A stretch of 64,000 nucleotides of DNA from an uncultured SAR86 cluster bacterium. GTDB lineage: Bacteria; Pseudomonadota; Gammaproteobacteria; Magnimaribacterales; AG-339-G14. Where the stretch lies: positions 154,316 to 218,315 of the forward strand of contig CACJUN010000003.1 of assembly GCA_902596665.1 (NCBI GenBank), in the 5' to 3' direction. The position numbers and the translations under genes are program-made. Under the pieces are notes generated by a model that was given only the letters and a program-made list of their open reading frames with translations, was not told the DNA's origin and searched no databases. This document shows positions 1 through 10,345 of this stretch, piece by piece; within the stretch, counting starts at the first letter, position 1, and each line of letters begins with the position of its first letter.

Positions 1-1596
1 AAAAACTTCTTTCCCTTGGTCAACTCGATACAGAGGAGGTTGCGCGACAAAAACTTTTCCAGCCTCAACAAGAGGTCTGAAATGTCTCAAAAATAAAGCA
101 CACAATAGTGTTGCTATATGCGCACCGTCAGAATCAGCATCGGCAAGAATACAAACTTTCCCATAACGAAGACCGTCTAAATCGCTGCATCCCGGCTCTA
201 AACCAAGAGCAAGAGAGATATCTTTTACCTCTTGAGACTGAGTAATGGAGCCTGTATCAACTTCCCAAGTATTTAATATCTTTCCTTTTAAAGACATTAC
301 AGCTTGAAAGTTCCTATCTCTAGCTTGCTTGGCTGATCCTCCTGCTGACTCTCCCTCAACTAAGAAAAGCTCAGTTTCATCATCATCTGTGGAAACACAA
401 TCTGTAAGTTTTCCAGGCAAAGTTGGTCCTTTTGTAATTTTCTTTCTTTCAACTTTTTTTACTTGCTTTGACCTTTCTTGAGCATTATCGATGCTTAGTA
501 GAGCAATTTTTTCTGCCGCCTCTGTTTCTTGATTCAACCATAATGAAAAAGCATCTTTAATTATTGAAGTAGCAGTGGCTTGAAAATCTTTAGAAGATAA
601 CTTTTCTTTCGTTTGCCCAGTAAACTGAGGATCCTTTATCTTTGCGGATAAAATAAAAGAGCAATCTTTCATAACATCTTCCTGAGTCAATTTGATTCCT
701 TTCGGAATTAAGTTTCTTAGTGAACAAAACTCTCTTATGGATTCTGTAACACCAGACCTCAATCCTGCTTCATGAGTTCCTCCTTCGATGGTAGGAATTA
801 AATTGACATAACTTTCCGTAAGAATTTTATTTGACCAGGCTACAGCCCAACTAAGGCCTTGCTCTCCGTCAGAGAATTCTCCTTCTACTGGATCGTTAGG
901 TAATAATTCTGAATCAAGAGATTTTTTTAAATAATCTCCCAAGCCATCGACGAAACACCACGTTTCTTTTTCATTAGCAATCTTATCTGTGAAATTTATG
1001 GTCAAACCTGAACAAAGAACAGCTTTTGCCTTCAGGGAATACTTTAAATTTTTTACTGATATTTTTGTGGTATCGAGAAATGCTTCATCAGGGTAAAAGG
1101 TAATCTTAGTACCGGTGTTCCTTTGGCCAACAGAATCAATTACTTTGAGTGGTTTAGAGATTTCACCGCCTTTGAATTGAATTTCATGTTTTTTTCCATC
1201 CCTTTTGATTTCAGCATTTAATTTTTTAGACAATGCGTTAACAACTGAAACTCCAACACCATGAAGCCCTCCCGAGAAGGTGTAATCCTTATTGGTAAAT
1301 TTTGCACCTGCATGCAACCTAGTGAAAATTAACTCAACGCCTGGAACCTTCTCTTCTGGATGTATATCTACTGGCATGCCCCTGCCATCATCTTCAACTG
1401 TAATAGATCCATCCTTCGAAAGAAGAACTGATATTTGTTTAGCATGTCCTGCAAGTGCCTCATCAACGCTGTTATCTACAACTTCTGCGATAAGGTGATT
1501 TGGATTGGAAGTATCTGTGTACATTCCTGGTCTTTTTCTAACGGGCTCAAGACCAGAGAGTACCTCAATTGATTCGGATGTATACTCCTTTGCCAC
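1..1596 (-). CDS. parE: DNA topoisomerase IV subunit B, partial (C-terminus outside window)
   Basis: ATPase subunit of topoisomerase IV, which unlinks daughter chromosomes together with ParC. The 532 visible codons start at a GTG and read VAKEYTSESIEVLSGLEPVR, very close to E. coli ParE. The GHKL ATPase region follows (VVDNSVDEAL, DDGRGMPVDIHPEE, GGLHGVG), then the transducer and the TOPRIM start (ELFLVEGESAGGSAKQARDR) and the metal-binding DADSDG. The ParE-type wording around these motifs separates it from GyrB. About 100 C-terminal residues are cut off by the window edge. It lies 12 bp upstream of thiC on the same strand, so thiC could read into it. Confidence 0.96.
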   Translation of the reverse strand, partial: MAKEYTSESIEVLSGLEPVRKRPGMYTDTSNPNHLIAEVVDNSVDEALAGHAKQISVLLSKDGSITVEDDGRGMPVDIHPEEKVPGVELIFTRLHAGAKFTNKDYTFSGGLHGVGVSVVNALSKKLNAEIKRDGKKHEIQFKGGEISKPLKVIDSVGQRNTGTKITFYPDEAFLDTTKISVKNLKYSLKAKAVLCSGLTINFTDKIANEKETWCFVDGLGDYLKKSLDSELLPNDPVEGEFSDGEQGLSWAVAWSNKILTESYVNLIPTIEGGTHEAGLRSGVTESIREFCSLRNLIPKGIKLTQEDVMKDCSFILSAKIKDPQFTGQTKEKLSSKDFQATATSIIKDAFSLWLNQETEAAEKIALLSIDNAQERSKQVKKVERKKITKGPTLPGKLTDCVSTDDDETELFLVEGESAGGSAKQARDRNFQAVMSLKGKILNTWEVDTGSITQSQEVKDISLALGLEPGCSDLDGLRYGKVCILADADSDGAHIATLLCALFLRHFRPLVEAGKVFVAQPPLYRVDQGKEVF

Positions 1597-1608
1597 TATT
1601 TCTTGTCT

Positions 1609-3375
<1,767 letters not shown>

Positions 3376-3452
3376 CTATATTTTATAGCATAATGCCTCT
3401 CAAAAAATTATTATGAAGATAACTTTTAAAAAAATATCAAGATATTCTTAAA

Positions 3453-4766
3453 ATGAAAATTTTTATCTTTTCTTTTTTCTTACTATTTTTAACAGCACCA
3501 GCTTTTAGTAAAACTTTATCTGAAATATATGAAATTGCCTTGGAAGAAGATCCTCAATTAAAAATAGCAGAGGCAACATTTAGAGCTAACAAAGAAATTA
3601 AAGAACAAACATTAGCTGGCCTTCTACCATCAATTACTACAAGTGCATCAACTACCTGGAACAATAGCTTCATTGATAATAATAAAACAGATGAATATAA
3701 CTCATTTGGCTATTCCTTGAGATTGAGTCAACCGATTATTAGAGTTGATAGATGGTTTCAGTTTGCCAGCGGTAAGGCCTTAACAGAAAGTGCCGCTGCT
3801 CAATTTCTTTTGTCTCAACAGCAAATGATTTTTAGAGTTGCGCAAGCTTATTTTGGTTTGTTAAAAGCTCAAAATAACTTGGAGACAGCGGTATCAGAAG
3901 AAAGAGCTCTAAAAAAACAATTAGATAGAGCGAAAAGATTGTTTGAAGAAAACATATCCCCAATTACAGATTTTCAAGAAACCCAAGCTTTCTATGATTT
4001 ATCAAGAGTTTCAAGGATTGCGTCCGAAGGTCAGTTAGAAGTTGCAAGAGAAATATTAATAGCCTTAGTCAACGAGGCGCCTGAGATATCTGATTTATTG
4101 GATTATCCATTCGGTAAAGTATTAGTTGATGATCAAGATGAATGGGTAAGAATTGGTCTCGTAAATAGTAATGTTTTAAAAACTGCTAAGCTATCTGAAA
4201 GGGCTGCTCAAAACAACGCAAAGGCGAGCATTGGTGGTCATATCCCAAATATTGATCTAGTTGGAACTCTCAATAGTAGTACCTCTTATCAAGGAAGATT
4301 CGGCGGCTTTATTGAAAATCCTCTCTTGGGTTTAGAAACAGAATCAAATAATTATTCAATACAATTTAGCTGGCCGCTCGTTGCAGGAGGCATTGCTCAT
4401 TCAAAAAGAAGAGAAGCATATGCCAATTATGATAAGGCAAAAGAGCAGACCAAATTCACTACAAGAAGTGTTATTCAGGACATAAAATCAAAACACTCAT
4501 CTCTCTTAACTGCGAAAGCTAATGTCCAAGCGCGAGAACAAGCTTTCAAATCAGCTGAATCAGCTTTAATTGCTACTGAGTACGGTTTTGAGGCAAATAC
4601 GAGAAATATAATTGACCTTTTGAATGCTCAAAGAAATGTTTTTGCTGCTGAAAGAGATTACGCTTCTGCGAAATACGACTTTATCCTCTCTGATTTTGGT
4701 TTAAAACTTTCTGCAGGTACTCTTTCACCACAGGATCTTTATAACCTAGATGAGTTTATGAATTAA
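3453..4766 (+). CDS. tolC: TolC family outer membrane efflux protein
   Basis: Outer membrane channel of tripartite efflux pumps and type I secretion. The 437-residue protein starts with a signal peptide (MKIFIFSFFLLFLTAPAFS) and continues with LSEIYEIALEEDPQLKIAEA, the usual opening of TolC-family proteins. Two long alpha-helical repeats follow, and the end carries the ...NIIDLLNAQRNVFAAERDYASAKYDFI pattern in outline. No inner membrane pump or adaptor gene is adjacent, so its partners are encoded elsewhere. It runs into mutM after 3 bp. It is probably the general TolC, although another member of the family cannot be ruled out. Confidence 0.88.
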   Translation: MKIFIFSFFLLFLTAPAFSKTLSEIYEIALEEDPQLKIAEATFRANKEIKEQTLAGLLPSITTSASTTWNNSFIDNNKTDEYNSFGYSLRLSQPIIRVDRWFQFASGKALTESAAAQFLLSQQQMIFRVAQAYFGLLKAQNNLETAVSEERALKKQLDRAKRLFEENISPITDFQETQAFYDLSRVSRIASEGQLEVAREILIALVNEAPEISDLLDYPFGKVLVDDQDEWVRIGLVNSNVLKTAKLSERAAQNNAKASIGGHIPNIDLVGTLNSSTSYQGRFGGFIENPLLGLETESNNYSIQFSWPLVAGGIAHSKRREAYANYDKAKEQTKFTTRSVIQDIKSKHSSLLTAKANVQAREQAFKSAESALIATEYGFEANTRNIIDLLNAQRNVFAAERDYASAKYDFILSDFGLKLSAGTLSPQDLYNLDEFMN

Positions 4767-4769
4767 TTC

Positions 4770-5582
4770 ATGCCTGAATTACCAGAAGTTGAAACTACTG
4801 TCAGAGCTCTCCAACCTAAACTTGAAAAAAGTCGGATAAAGTCTTTTGAATTAAGAAATAAAAATCTTCGTTGGCCGGTTCCATTGAACTTATCAAAGAT
4901 ACTAATTTCTAAAAACGTTTCTTCTCTTTCAAGAAGAGCGAAATATTTGATTGTTGATTTAGGATCAGAGTATCTTTTAATTCATTTAGGCATGTCAGGA
5001 AGTCTAAGATACTTGTCCAATAATATATCTCCAGAAAAACACGACCACTGGGATTTATGTTTTGAAAATGGAATGATACTCAGATACACAGATCCAAGAC
5101 GATTTGGATCAATTCATTACACTAAAGATTTTAAAAATCATTTTCTTATCAGATCACTTGGACCAGAACCATTATCTGATTCTTTCAATGAAGCCTTCCT
5201 TTATGAAATATCTAGAGGAAGAAAAGTTCCAATAAAGGCTTTGATAATGAATTCAAGGATTGTAGTTGGTATCGGAAATATTTATGCATGCGAAGCCTTA
5301 TTTGATTCGAATATAAGACCGACAAAAAAAGCCAATAGGATTACAAAAAATGAAGCCAAAGCTTTAGTTGCCTCAGTAAAGAAAGTTTTAAAAAAAGCAA
5401 TTAAGGCTGGAGGTACAACTTTGAGAGATTATTTGAATCCTGACAGTGCTCCGGGATACTTTAAGATTGAATTAAAGGTATACGGGAGAGGAAACGAAGA
5501 TTGTCTTAGGTGCGGAAAAACTCTCAAAGAAATTAGAATGAGCAACAGAAGTACAGTCTTCTGCTCAAATTGTCAGCACTAA
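4770..5582 (+). CDS. mutM: Formamidopyrimidine-DNA glycosylase (Fpg)
   Basis: Base-excision repair glycosylase and AP lyase that removes 8-oxoguanine and formamidopyrimidines. The diagnostic N-terminus [14 protein letters not shown] carries catalytic Pro2 and Glu3. The H2TH segment ([17 protein letters not shown]) is present, and the C-terminal zinc finger is complete (CLRCGKTL, then CSNC). The 270-residue length is standard. It begins 3 bp after tolC, and its stop overlaps the end of the convergent coaD by 4 bp. mutM next to coaD is a common gammaproteobacterial pairing. Confidence 0.97.
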   Translation: MPELPEVETTVRALQPKLEKSRIKSFELRNKNLRWPVPLNLSKILISKNVSSLSRRAKYLIVDLGSEYLLIHLGMSGSLRYLSNNISPEKHDHWDLCFENGMILRYTDPRRFGSIHYTKDFKNHFLIRSLGPEPLSDSFNEAFLYEISRGRKVPIKALIMNSRIVVGIGNIYACEALFDSNIRPTKKANRITKNEAKALVASVKKVLKKAIKAGGTTLRDYLNPDSAPGYFKIELKVYGRGNEDCLRCGKTLKEIRMSNRSTVFCSNCQH

Positions 5583-6058
5583 TTTTTGATCTTCTGATTA
5601 AGAGCATCTAAGGTCACTGGATCGACAAACCTTGTTACATCTCCGCCCATCGTAGCAATTTCTTTTACTAAACTTGATGAGATATAAGAGTATTCTTCTT
5701 TAGGAGTAAGGAATACGCTCTCAATATCAGGACTCATTGCCCTATTCATGTTGGCTAATTGAAATTCGTATTCAAAGTCTGCCACTACCCTTAAACCTCT
5801 GATCAAAATATTTGCATCGTTATCTTTAGCAAAGTTGACTAATAATCCAGAAAAACCAACCACTTCAACCTTAGGATCGTCAGCAAATATTTTATTTCCT
5901 ATCTCGATCCTTTCTTCAAGAGAAAACATAGGTTTCTTGGAATCGCTAGAAGCAATTGCGATTATTACTGAATCAAATAACTTGCTTGCCCTTCTAACTA
6001 AATCAACGTGGCCCATTGTCATAGGATCAAAAGTACCTGGATAAACTGCTCTCTGCAT
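5579..6058 (-). CDS. coaD: Phosphopantetheine adenylyltransferase
   Basis: Transfers AMP from ATP to 4'-phosphopantetheine, the penultimate and rate-limiting step of coenzyme A synthesis. The 159-residue protein has the nucleotidyltransferase start [20 protein letters not shown] with the xxGH motif, then [20 protein letters not shown] and the second motif [15 protein letters not shown], all textbook CoaD. It lies 45 bp downstream of hemJ on the same strand and may be the last gene of the heme operon's transcript. CoA also feeds the succinyl-CoA used by the nearby aminolevulinate synthase, but that link is only contextual. Confidence 0.97.
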   Translation of the reverse strand: MQRAVYPGTFDPMTMGHVDLVRRASKLFDSVIIAIASSDSKKPMFSLEERIEIGNKIFADDPKVEVVGFSGLLVNFAKDNDANILIRGLRVVADFEYEFQLANMNRAMSPDIESVFLTPKEEYSYISSSLVKEIATMGGDVTRFVDPVTLDALNQKIKN

Positions 6059-6103
6059 TTATGTATTATAAACGAAGAAAAAAATGAAAGATTAGGAAAA
6101 TAA

Positions 6104-6520
6104 TTAAAAGGGCTTAAAAATTACCAATATAAGAATTCCTATCAGAAGTACTGCCGGTGCTTCATTAATTATCCTAAAGAACAGCTCACTTCTTTTGTTT
6201 CGATTCATTTTGAAATTTTGTGCTGAAAGAATAAAAAATCCATACAAAAAGGTCATAAGTAACACCAAGAATATTTTAATTATGAGCCACTCTCCCATTC
6301 CTGAATAAGAAATCAGGAGACCCCCTGATAGCCAGGTTGCGATAAAGGCAACGTGACCTATTCTTATCAAATTTGTTTCCATGACTTTAAAAACTGTTCC
6401 GACTTCTTCTTTATCAATATGTTTTTGGTGATAGACAAACAATCTTGGCAGATAAAGTAGCACTACCATCCATGAAATTACTGAAAAGATATGAATAACT
6501 TTCAAAGTGAGATAAAACAT
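6104..6520 (-). CDS. hemJ: HemJ-type protoporphyrinogen IX oxidase (membrane)
   Basis: Small integral membrane protein of about 138 residues that oxidises protoporphyrinogen IX to protoporphyrin IX, the penultimate step of heme synthesis. Four hydrophobic helices are apparent. Family marks are the His in the first helix (LKVIHIFSVISWM), then LYLPRLFVYHQ and a Lys-containing third helix (EWLIIKIFLVLLM). I start it at the ATG that overlaps the hemF stop (TGATG). A GTG three codons earlier, at 6529, would extend into hemF and looks less likely. Its position directly after hemF matches its pathway place. Confidence 0.9.
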   Translation of the reverse strand: MFYLTLKVIHIFSVISWMVVLLYLPRLFVYHQKHIDKEEVGTVFKVMETNLIRIGHVAFIATWLSGGLLISYSGMGEWLIIKIFLVLLMTFLYGFFILSAQNFKMNRNKRSELFFRIINEAPAVLLIGILILVIFKPF

Positions 6521-7338
6521 CAATCCCACTTTGCTGTTGGAGGCATAGACATCAGAATTGCTTCAGTCGAGCCACCAGTTTTTAATCCAAATAAAGTTCC
6601 CCTGTCCCAGATCAAATTAAATTCAACGTATCTTCCTCTTTTTATAAGTTGTAAATTTTTCTCTTCTTCAGTCCAAGAAAGGTCTTTTTTATTTTCGACA
6701 ATTTGTGTAATAACTTGATGAGTAGATTTGCCAACTTTTTTTATAAAATCAAAGTCTCTTTCCCAGTCATTTGAATTAATGTGATCAAAGAAAATCCCTC
6801 CAGCTCCTCTAGGTTCTGCTCTATGGCCCAAGTAAAAATATTCATCACAATTTTTTTTGTATTCCTCATAGGCATCCTTTTTATAGTCGCTACAAGCATC
6901 TTTCATATGATTATGGAATAGATCAACTGCCTCTTTATCGGACAGGGTTGGAGTTAAGTCTGCCCCACCTCCAAACCAAGATTCCCCTGTAACAAGAAAT
7001 CTTGTATTAAAATGAAATGCAGGAATTTTTGGTGAATTCATGTGCGCAACTAGGCTTATTCCAGTTGCAAAATATTCTGGAGATTGTTCTGTGCCCTTTA
7101 TTTGCCCTCTAAAATCTTCTTGAAACTTACCTGAGACAGTTGAAATGTTTACTCCAACTTTTTCAAATACCTCGCCTTTCATGATACTCATTTCGCCACC
7201 GCCTGAGTGTCTATGCGGCCATGATTTTCTTTCAAAGCTATATTTATTACTCTCAATTAATTCAAAGGAAGAGCAAAAGGTATCTCTTAAGTCTCGAAAC
7301 CAATTTGAAGCCAATTCTTTTTTGTCTTTGATTTCCAA
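6520..7338 (-). CDS. hemF: Oxygen-dependent coproporphyrinogen III oxidase, short C-terminus
   Basis: Aerobic oxidative decarboxylation of coproporphyrinogen III to protoporphyrinogen IX. The family core is unmistakable: NTRFLVTGESWFGGGADLTP, HRAEPRGAGGIFFDH, GRYVEFNLIWDRGTLFGL and STEAILMSMPP. The protein has 272 residues and stops at PPTAKWD, whereas E. coli HemF (299) and eukaryotic CPOX, as I recall them, carry about 25 more residues after the Trp. The stop codon overlaps the hemJ start, and I saw no tail remnant in the other frames. It is 2 bp downstream of hemH. Loss of the tail may affect the dimer; this is inference. Confidence 0.95.
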   Translation of the reverse strand: MEIKDKKELASNWFRDLRDTFCSSFELIESNKYSFERKSWPHRHSGGGEMSIMKGEVFEKVGVNISTVSGKFQEDFRGQIKGTEQSPEYFATGISLVAHMNSPKIPAFHFNTRFLVTGESWFGGGADLTPTLSDKEAVDLFHNHMKDACSDYKKDAYEEYKKNCDEYFYLGHRAEPRGAGGIFFDHINSNDWERDFDFIKKVGKSTHQVITQIVENKKDLSWTEEEKNLQLIKRGRYVEFNLIWDRGTLFGLKTGGSTEAILMSMPPTAKWD

Positions 7339-7340
7339 TT

Positions 7341-8333
7341 TTATTTACCAATTAAACTGATAAGGAATTCAATGTGATCATCATCGTCATTGAGGCAAGG
7401 GATGTAATGAAAATTTTCTCCACCAGCATCCTCAAAATATTCTTTATTCTCTATATCAATTTCCTGCAAAGTTTCTAAGTTGTCGACACCAAAACCTGGA
7501 GATACTACCTGAACTGATTTTATGCCTTCTTTGGGAAGAGATTTCATTGTTTCGCTCGTATAAGGTTTCAACCATTCAGATGGACCAAATCTAGACTGAA
7601 AAGCTGTGATGTAATCTTTCTCATCCAAAGAAAGTTTTTCTGCAATCAATCTAGATGTTTTTTGGCATAGGCAATGATAGGGATCTCCTGAATCAAAATA
7701 TTTCTTCGGTATAGAGTGATAAGAAAATACTAATTTGTCTGGTTTGCCTTGAGAGTCAAAACTTTTTTGGATTCTTTCAGACAAGATTTCAATCAACAAT
7801 GGATTATCGTGATAGCTATTTAGAAATTTTACGCTTGGCACCCATCTCCATGATTTAATTTCTGTCGATACTGCATCAAAAATACTCCCAACAGTTGTAG
7901 CTGAGTAATGAGGGAAAAGAGTGATTACCTCAATATCTCTACAGTTTGCTTCTTTTAATTCATTGAGAGCGGTTTTAATGCTCGGGTTTCCATACCTCAT
8001 CCCAAGCGCTACTTGATAATTTGATGGTAGAGATTTTTGAACCTTTTCTTTTATCTTGATGCAATTGACTAATAAAGGCGATCCTCCCTCAGTCCAGATT
8101 GACTTGTATAACCTAGCTGAGTTGAACGATCTAAAATTTAAGATAAAAATGTTTAAAACAAACCACCAAATTATTTTTGGCACTTCTATTATTCTAGGAT
8201 CAGATAGAAACTCTTTAAGGTACCTTCTTACGCTTAAAACATCTGGAGAGTCAGGTGTTCCTAAGTAAGCAATAAGCACTCCTTTTTTTTGCTCATTTTC
8301 ATGCTGAAAATTTTGTTCTCCTTTAAATTTCAT
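7341..8333 (-). CDS. hemH: Ferrochelatase
   Basis: Inserts ferrous iron into protoporphyrin IX, the last step of protoheme synthesis. The 330-residue protein starts its conserved part at KKGVLIAYLGTPDSPDVLSVRRYLKEFLSD. It has the ferrochelatase metal-site region LVFSYHSIPKKYFDSGDPY with the catalytic His, then TAFQSRFGPSEWLKPYT and the acidic VVSPGFGVDNLETLQEIDIE. Cysteines are present in YHCLC, so an Fe-S cluster is conceivable but unproven. It overlaps the end of hemE by 4 bp, which suggests translational coupling. Confidence 0.96.
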   Translation of the reverse strand: MKFKGEQNFQHENEQKKGVLIAYLGTPDSPDVLSVRRYLKEFLSDPRIIEVPKIIWWFVLNIFILNFRSFNSARLYKSIWTEGGSPLLVNCIKIKEKVQKSLPSNYQVALGMRYGNPSIKTALNELKEANCRDIEVITLFPHYSATTVGSIFDAVSTEIKSWRWVPSVKFLNSYHDNPLLIEILSERIQKSFDSQGKPDKLVFSYHSIPKKYFDSGDPYHCLCQKTSRLIAEKLSLDEKDYITAFQSRFGPSEWLKPYTSETMKSLPKEGIKSVQVVSPGFGVDNLETLQEIDIENKEYFEDAGGENFHYIPCLNDDDDHIEFLISLIGK

Positions 8334-9352
8334 TTAAAAGCCTGCCTTATTTGACTGACAAAATGTTTTACATGTTTTTCAGGTGTGTCTTTATTTATTC
8401 CATGTCCTAAACCACAAACCCAACCGACCCTCTCGTCTTGGCTTAATGCAAGCATGTCTTCAATGAAATGATCTAACGCTTGATGAAACTCATTAGAATC
8501 AGCAAGAATTTTTAATTCATCAAAGTTTCCTTGCACAAATCCATGATCAACCTTTTTTAATGTTTCATGCAATGAAGTTTGTGAATCTATGCCAATTCCT
8601 GCAAAAGAGTTTTGGTTATTATTAGCATGGGAAATAATGCAATTGTAATCAACTTCTTCTTTCGCATAGTAGCCAACTTTTTGTTCGAAAGGTTTAATCA
8701 TATTTTCTACTACCTTTTCTAAATATGATGAAAAATCATCATCAACTAATTGATGCGCTGAAGAATCAAAAATCATCACAGTTTCGGCCCCTGCTTCAAT
8801 TTGCATTGAAATATTTTTTTGTAGAAAAGGAATAATAAACTCCTCCAGCATGAAATTTTTTTCTTTTGTAAGACTTATAGAATTGCTCCCTAATTTATTA
8901 GTCCCCATGCCAAAGGAGAGGACTGTCCAAGGGCCTCCCACAAAACCAATTAGTGATTTATCGTGACCTAGTTTTTCCTTGGTTAAGTGTAGGGCTTCCG
9001 ATTGAAACTCCATAAATCTGAGATCTTTTTTATGTAGTAGCTTTTTAAAATTTTGCTCAGTGAGGATATCCTCAAATTTTGGCCCTGGATCAAATACTAA
9101 ATTCATCCCCATTGCTTGTAACGGCCACAGAATGTCGCTAAAAAGAATGGCAACATCAAAGTCAAAATCCTCAATTGGTCCTAAAGCAGTTTCTGCAGCT
9201 AACTCAGGCTTTTTACATAGCTCTTCAAAAGAATGTTTTTTGCGCAGAGACTGATAATGTTTATGGTATCTCCCTGCCTGTCGCATGAACCATATTGGAG
9301 GACAAGATTGAGGTTTCCTCGCTAAAGCATTTTCAAATTTATAATTGGGCAT
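8330..9352 (-). CDS. hemE: Uroporphyrinogen III decarboxylase
   Basis: Removes four acetate carboxyls from uroporphyrinogen III to give coproporphyrinogen III. The 340-residue protein contains the signature PPIWFMRQAGRYHKHYQSLR with the substrate-binding arginines, AILFSDILWPLQAMGM with the catalytic Asp, GFVGGPWTVLSFGM, and the C-terminal VCGLGHGINKDTPEKHVKHF. Length is normal for the family. It sits between hemB (3 bp away) and hemH (4 bp overlap), on the same strand. Confidence 0.97.
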   Translation of the reverse strand: MPNYKFENALARKPQSCPPIWFMRQAGRYHKHYQSLRKKHSFEELCKKPELAAETALGPIEDFDFDVAILFSDILWPLQAMGMNLVFDPGPKFEDILTEQNFKKLLHKKDLRFMEFQSEALHLTKEKLGHDKSLIGFVGGPWTVLSFGMGTNKLGSNSISLTKEKNFMLEEFIIPFLQKNISMQIEAGAETVMIFDSSAHQLVDDDFSSYLEKVVENMIKPFEQKVGYYAKEEVDYNCIISHANNNQNSFAGIGIDSQTSLHETLKKVDHGFVQGNFDELKILADSNEFHQALDHFIEDMLALSQDERVGWVCGLGHGINKDTPEKHVKHFVSQIRQAFK

Positions 9353-9355
9353 AAT

Positions 9356-10345
9356 TCAGCTCAATTTCTGTGCAACTTCTTCTGCAGCATAAGTCAGTAT
9401 GCAGTCAGAACCTGCTCTTTTGAAAGAATGTAAAACTTCCATCAAAACTTCTTCCTGCAACCACCCTTTTTCAATTGCACCTTTCAACATTGAGTATTCA
9501 CCTGATACTTGATAAGCAAATGTTGGTACTTTGAATTTTTCTTTTACTGCACGTATTACATCCAAGTAAGGCATGCCAGGTTTTACCATTACGGCATCTG
9601 CTCCTTCATTAAGATCCATCTCAACTTCGTGTAGAGCTTCATTAATATTATGGGGCGACATTTGATAAGAATCTTTATTTCCTTTGCCTAAATTAGACGA
9701 TGATTGAACAGCTTCTCTGAAAGGACCATAAAATTTTGAACTGTATTTTGCAGCGTAAGAAAGTATTACTGTGTTAAAAAAATTATTTAGCTCAAGCTCT
9801 TTTCTAATAGCACCAATTCTCCCATCCATCATGTCTGAAGGCGCTATTACATCTGCTCCCGCATCTGCTAGAACTAAGGCTTGCTTTTTTAATACTTCGA
9901 CTGTTTTGTCATTATCTACGTAATCTTTTTTGTCCAATATCCCATCGTGGCCATGCACGGTATAGGGATCAAGGGCAACGTCTACAATAAGAACTAATTC
10001 TGGAATCTTTTTTTTAATCGACTCGACAGTCCCGCATATTAGGTTTTTTCGATTAAATGCTTCGATGCCCTCTAAATCCTTTTTTTTAGAATCTATCACA
10101 GGGAAAAGAGCGACAGCTTTTATTCCCAGATCCATTAAGCTTTTGCAGTAATCAATCACACCTTCCTTTGAATATCTGTTTACGTTTGGCATCGATTCAA
10201 TTGCTTCAGCTTTTTTAATCCCTTCCTTGACAAAAATAGGTTGTATTAAATCGTCGACTGTTAGGTTGGTTTCTGCAGTTATTTTTAGCAGTGACGGATT
10301 ACTGCGCAACCTTCGCAATCTAGTATCTGGAAATTTTCTATTCAT
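9356..10345 (-). CDS. hemB: Delta-aminolevulinic acid dehydratase (porphobilinogen synthase)
   Basis: Condenses two aminolevulinate molecules into porphobilinogen. The 329-residue protein has the two Schiff-base lysine regions (AKYSSKFYGPFREA and VMVKPGMPYLD). Its metal-site segment reads DVALDPYTVHGHDG, with Asp residues in place of the three cysteines of Zn enzymes, which is the Mg-dependent type known from Pseudomonas. It overlaps the hemC end by 8 bp and lies 3 bp before hemE. It consumes the product of the aminolevulinate synthase encoded about 1.6 kb away in the opposite direction. Confidence 0.97.
   Translation of the reverse strand: MNRKFPDTRLRRLRSNPSLLKITAETNLTVDDLIQPIFVKEGIKKAEAIESMPNVNRYSKEGVIDYCKSLMDLGIKAVALFPVIDSKKKDLEGIEAFNRKNLICGTVESIKKKIPELVLIVDVALDPYTVHGHDGILDKKDYVDNDKTVEVLKKQALVLADAGADVIAPSDMMDGRIGAIRKELELNNFFNTVILSYAAKYSSKFYGPFREAVQSSSNLGKGNKDSYQMSPHNINEALHEVEMDLNEGADAVMVKPGMPYLDVIRAVKEKFKVPTFAYQVSGEYSMLKGAIEKGWLQEEVLMEVLHSFKRAGSDCILTYAAEEVAQKLS

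Noticed and set aside
6521..6529. GTG start giving HemJ three extra residues
   Set aside because: The ATG overlapping the hemF stop gives tighter coupling and matches the family N-terminus better.
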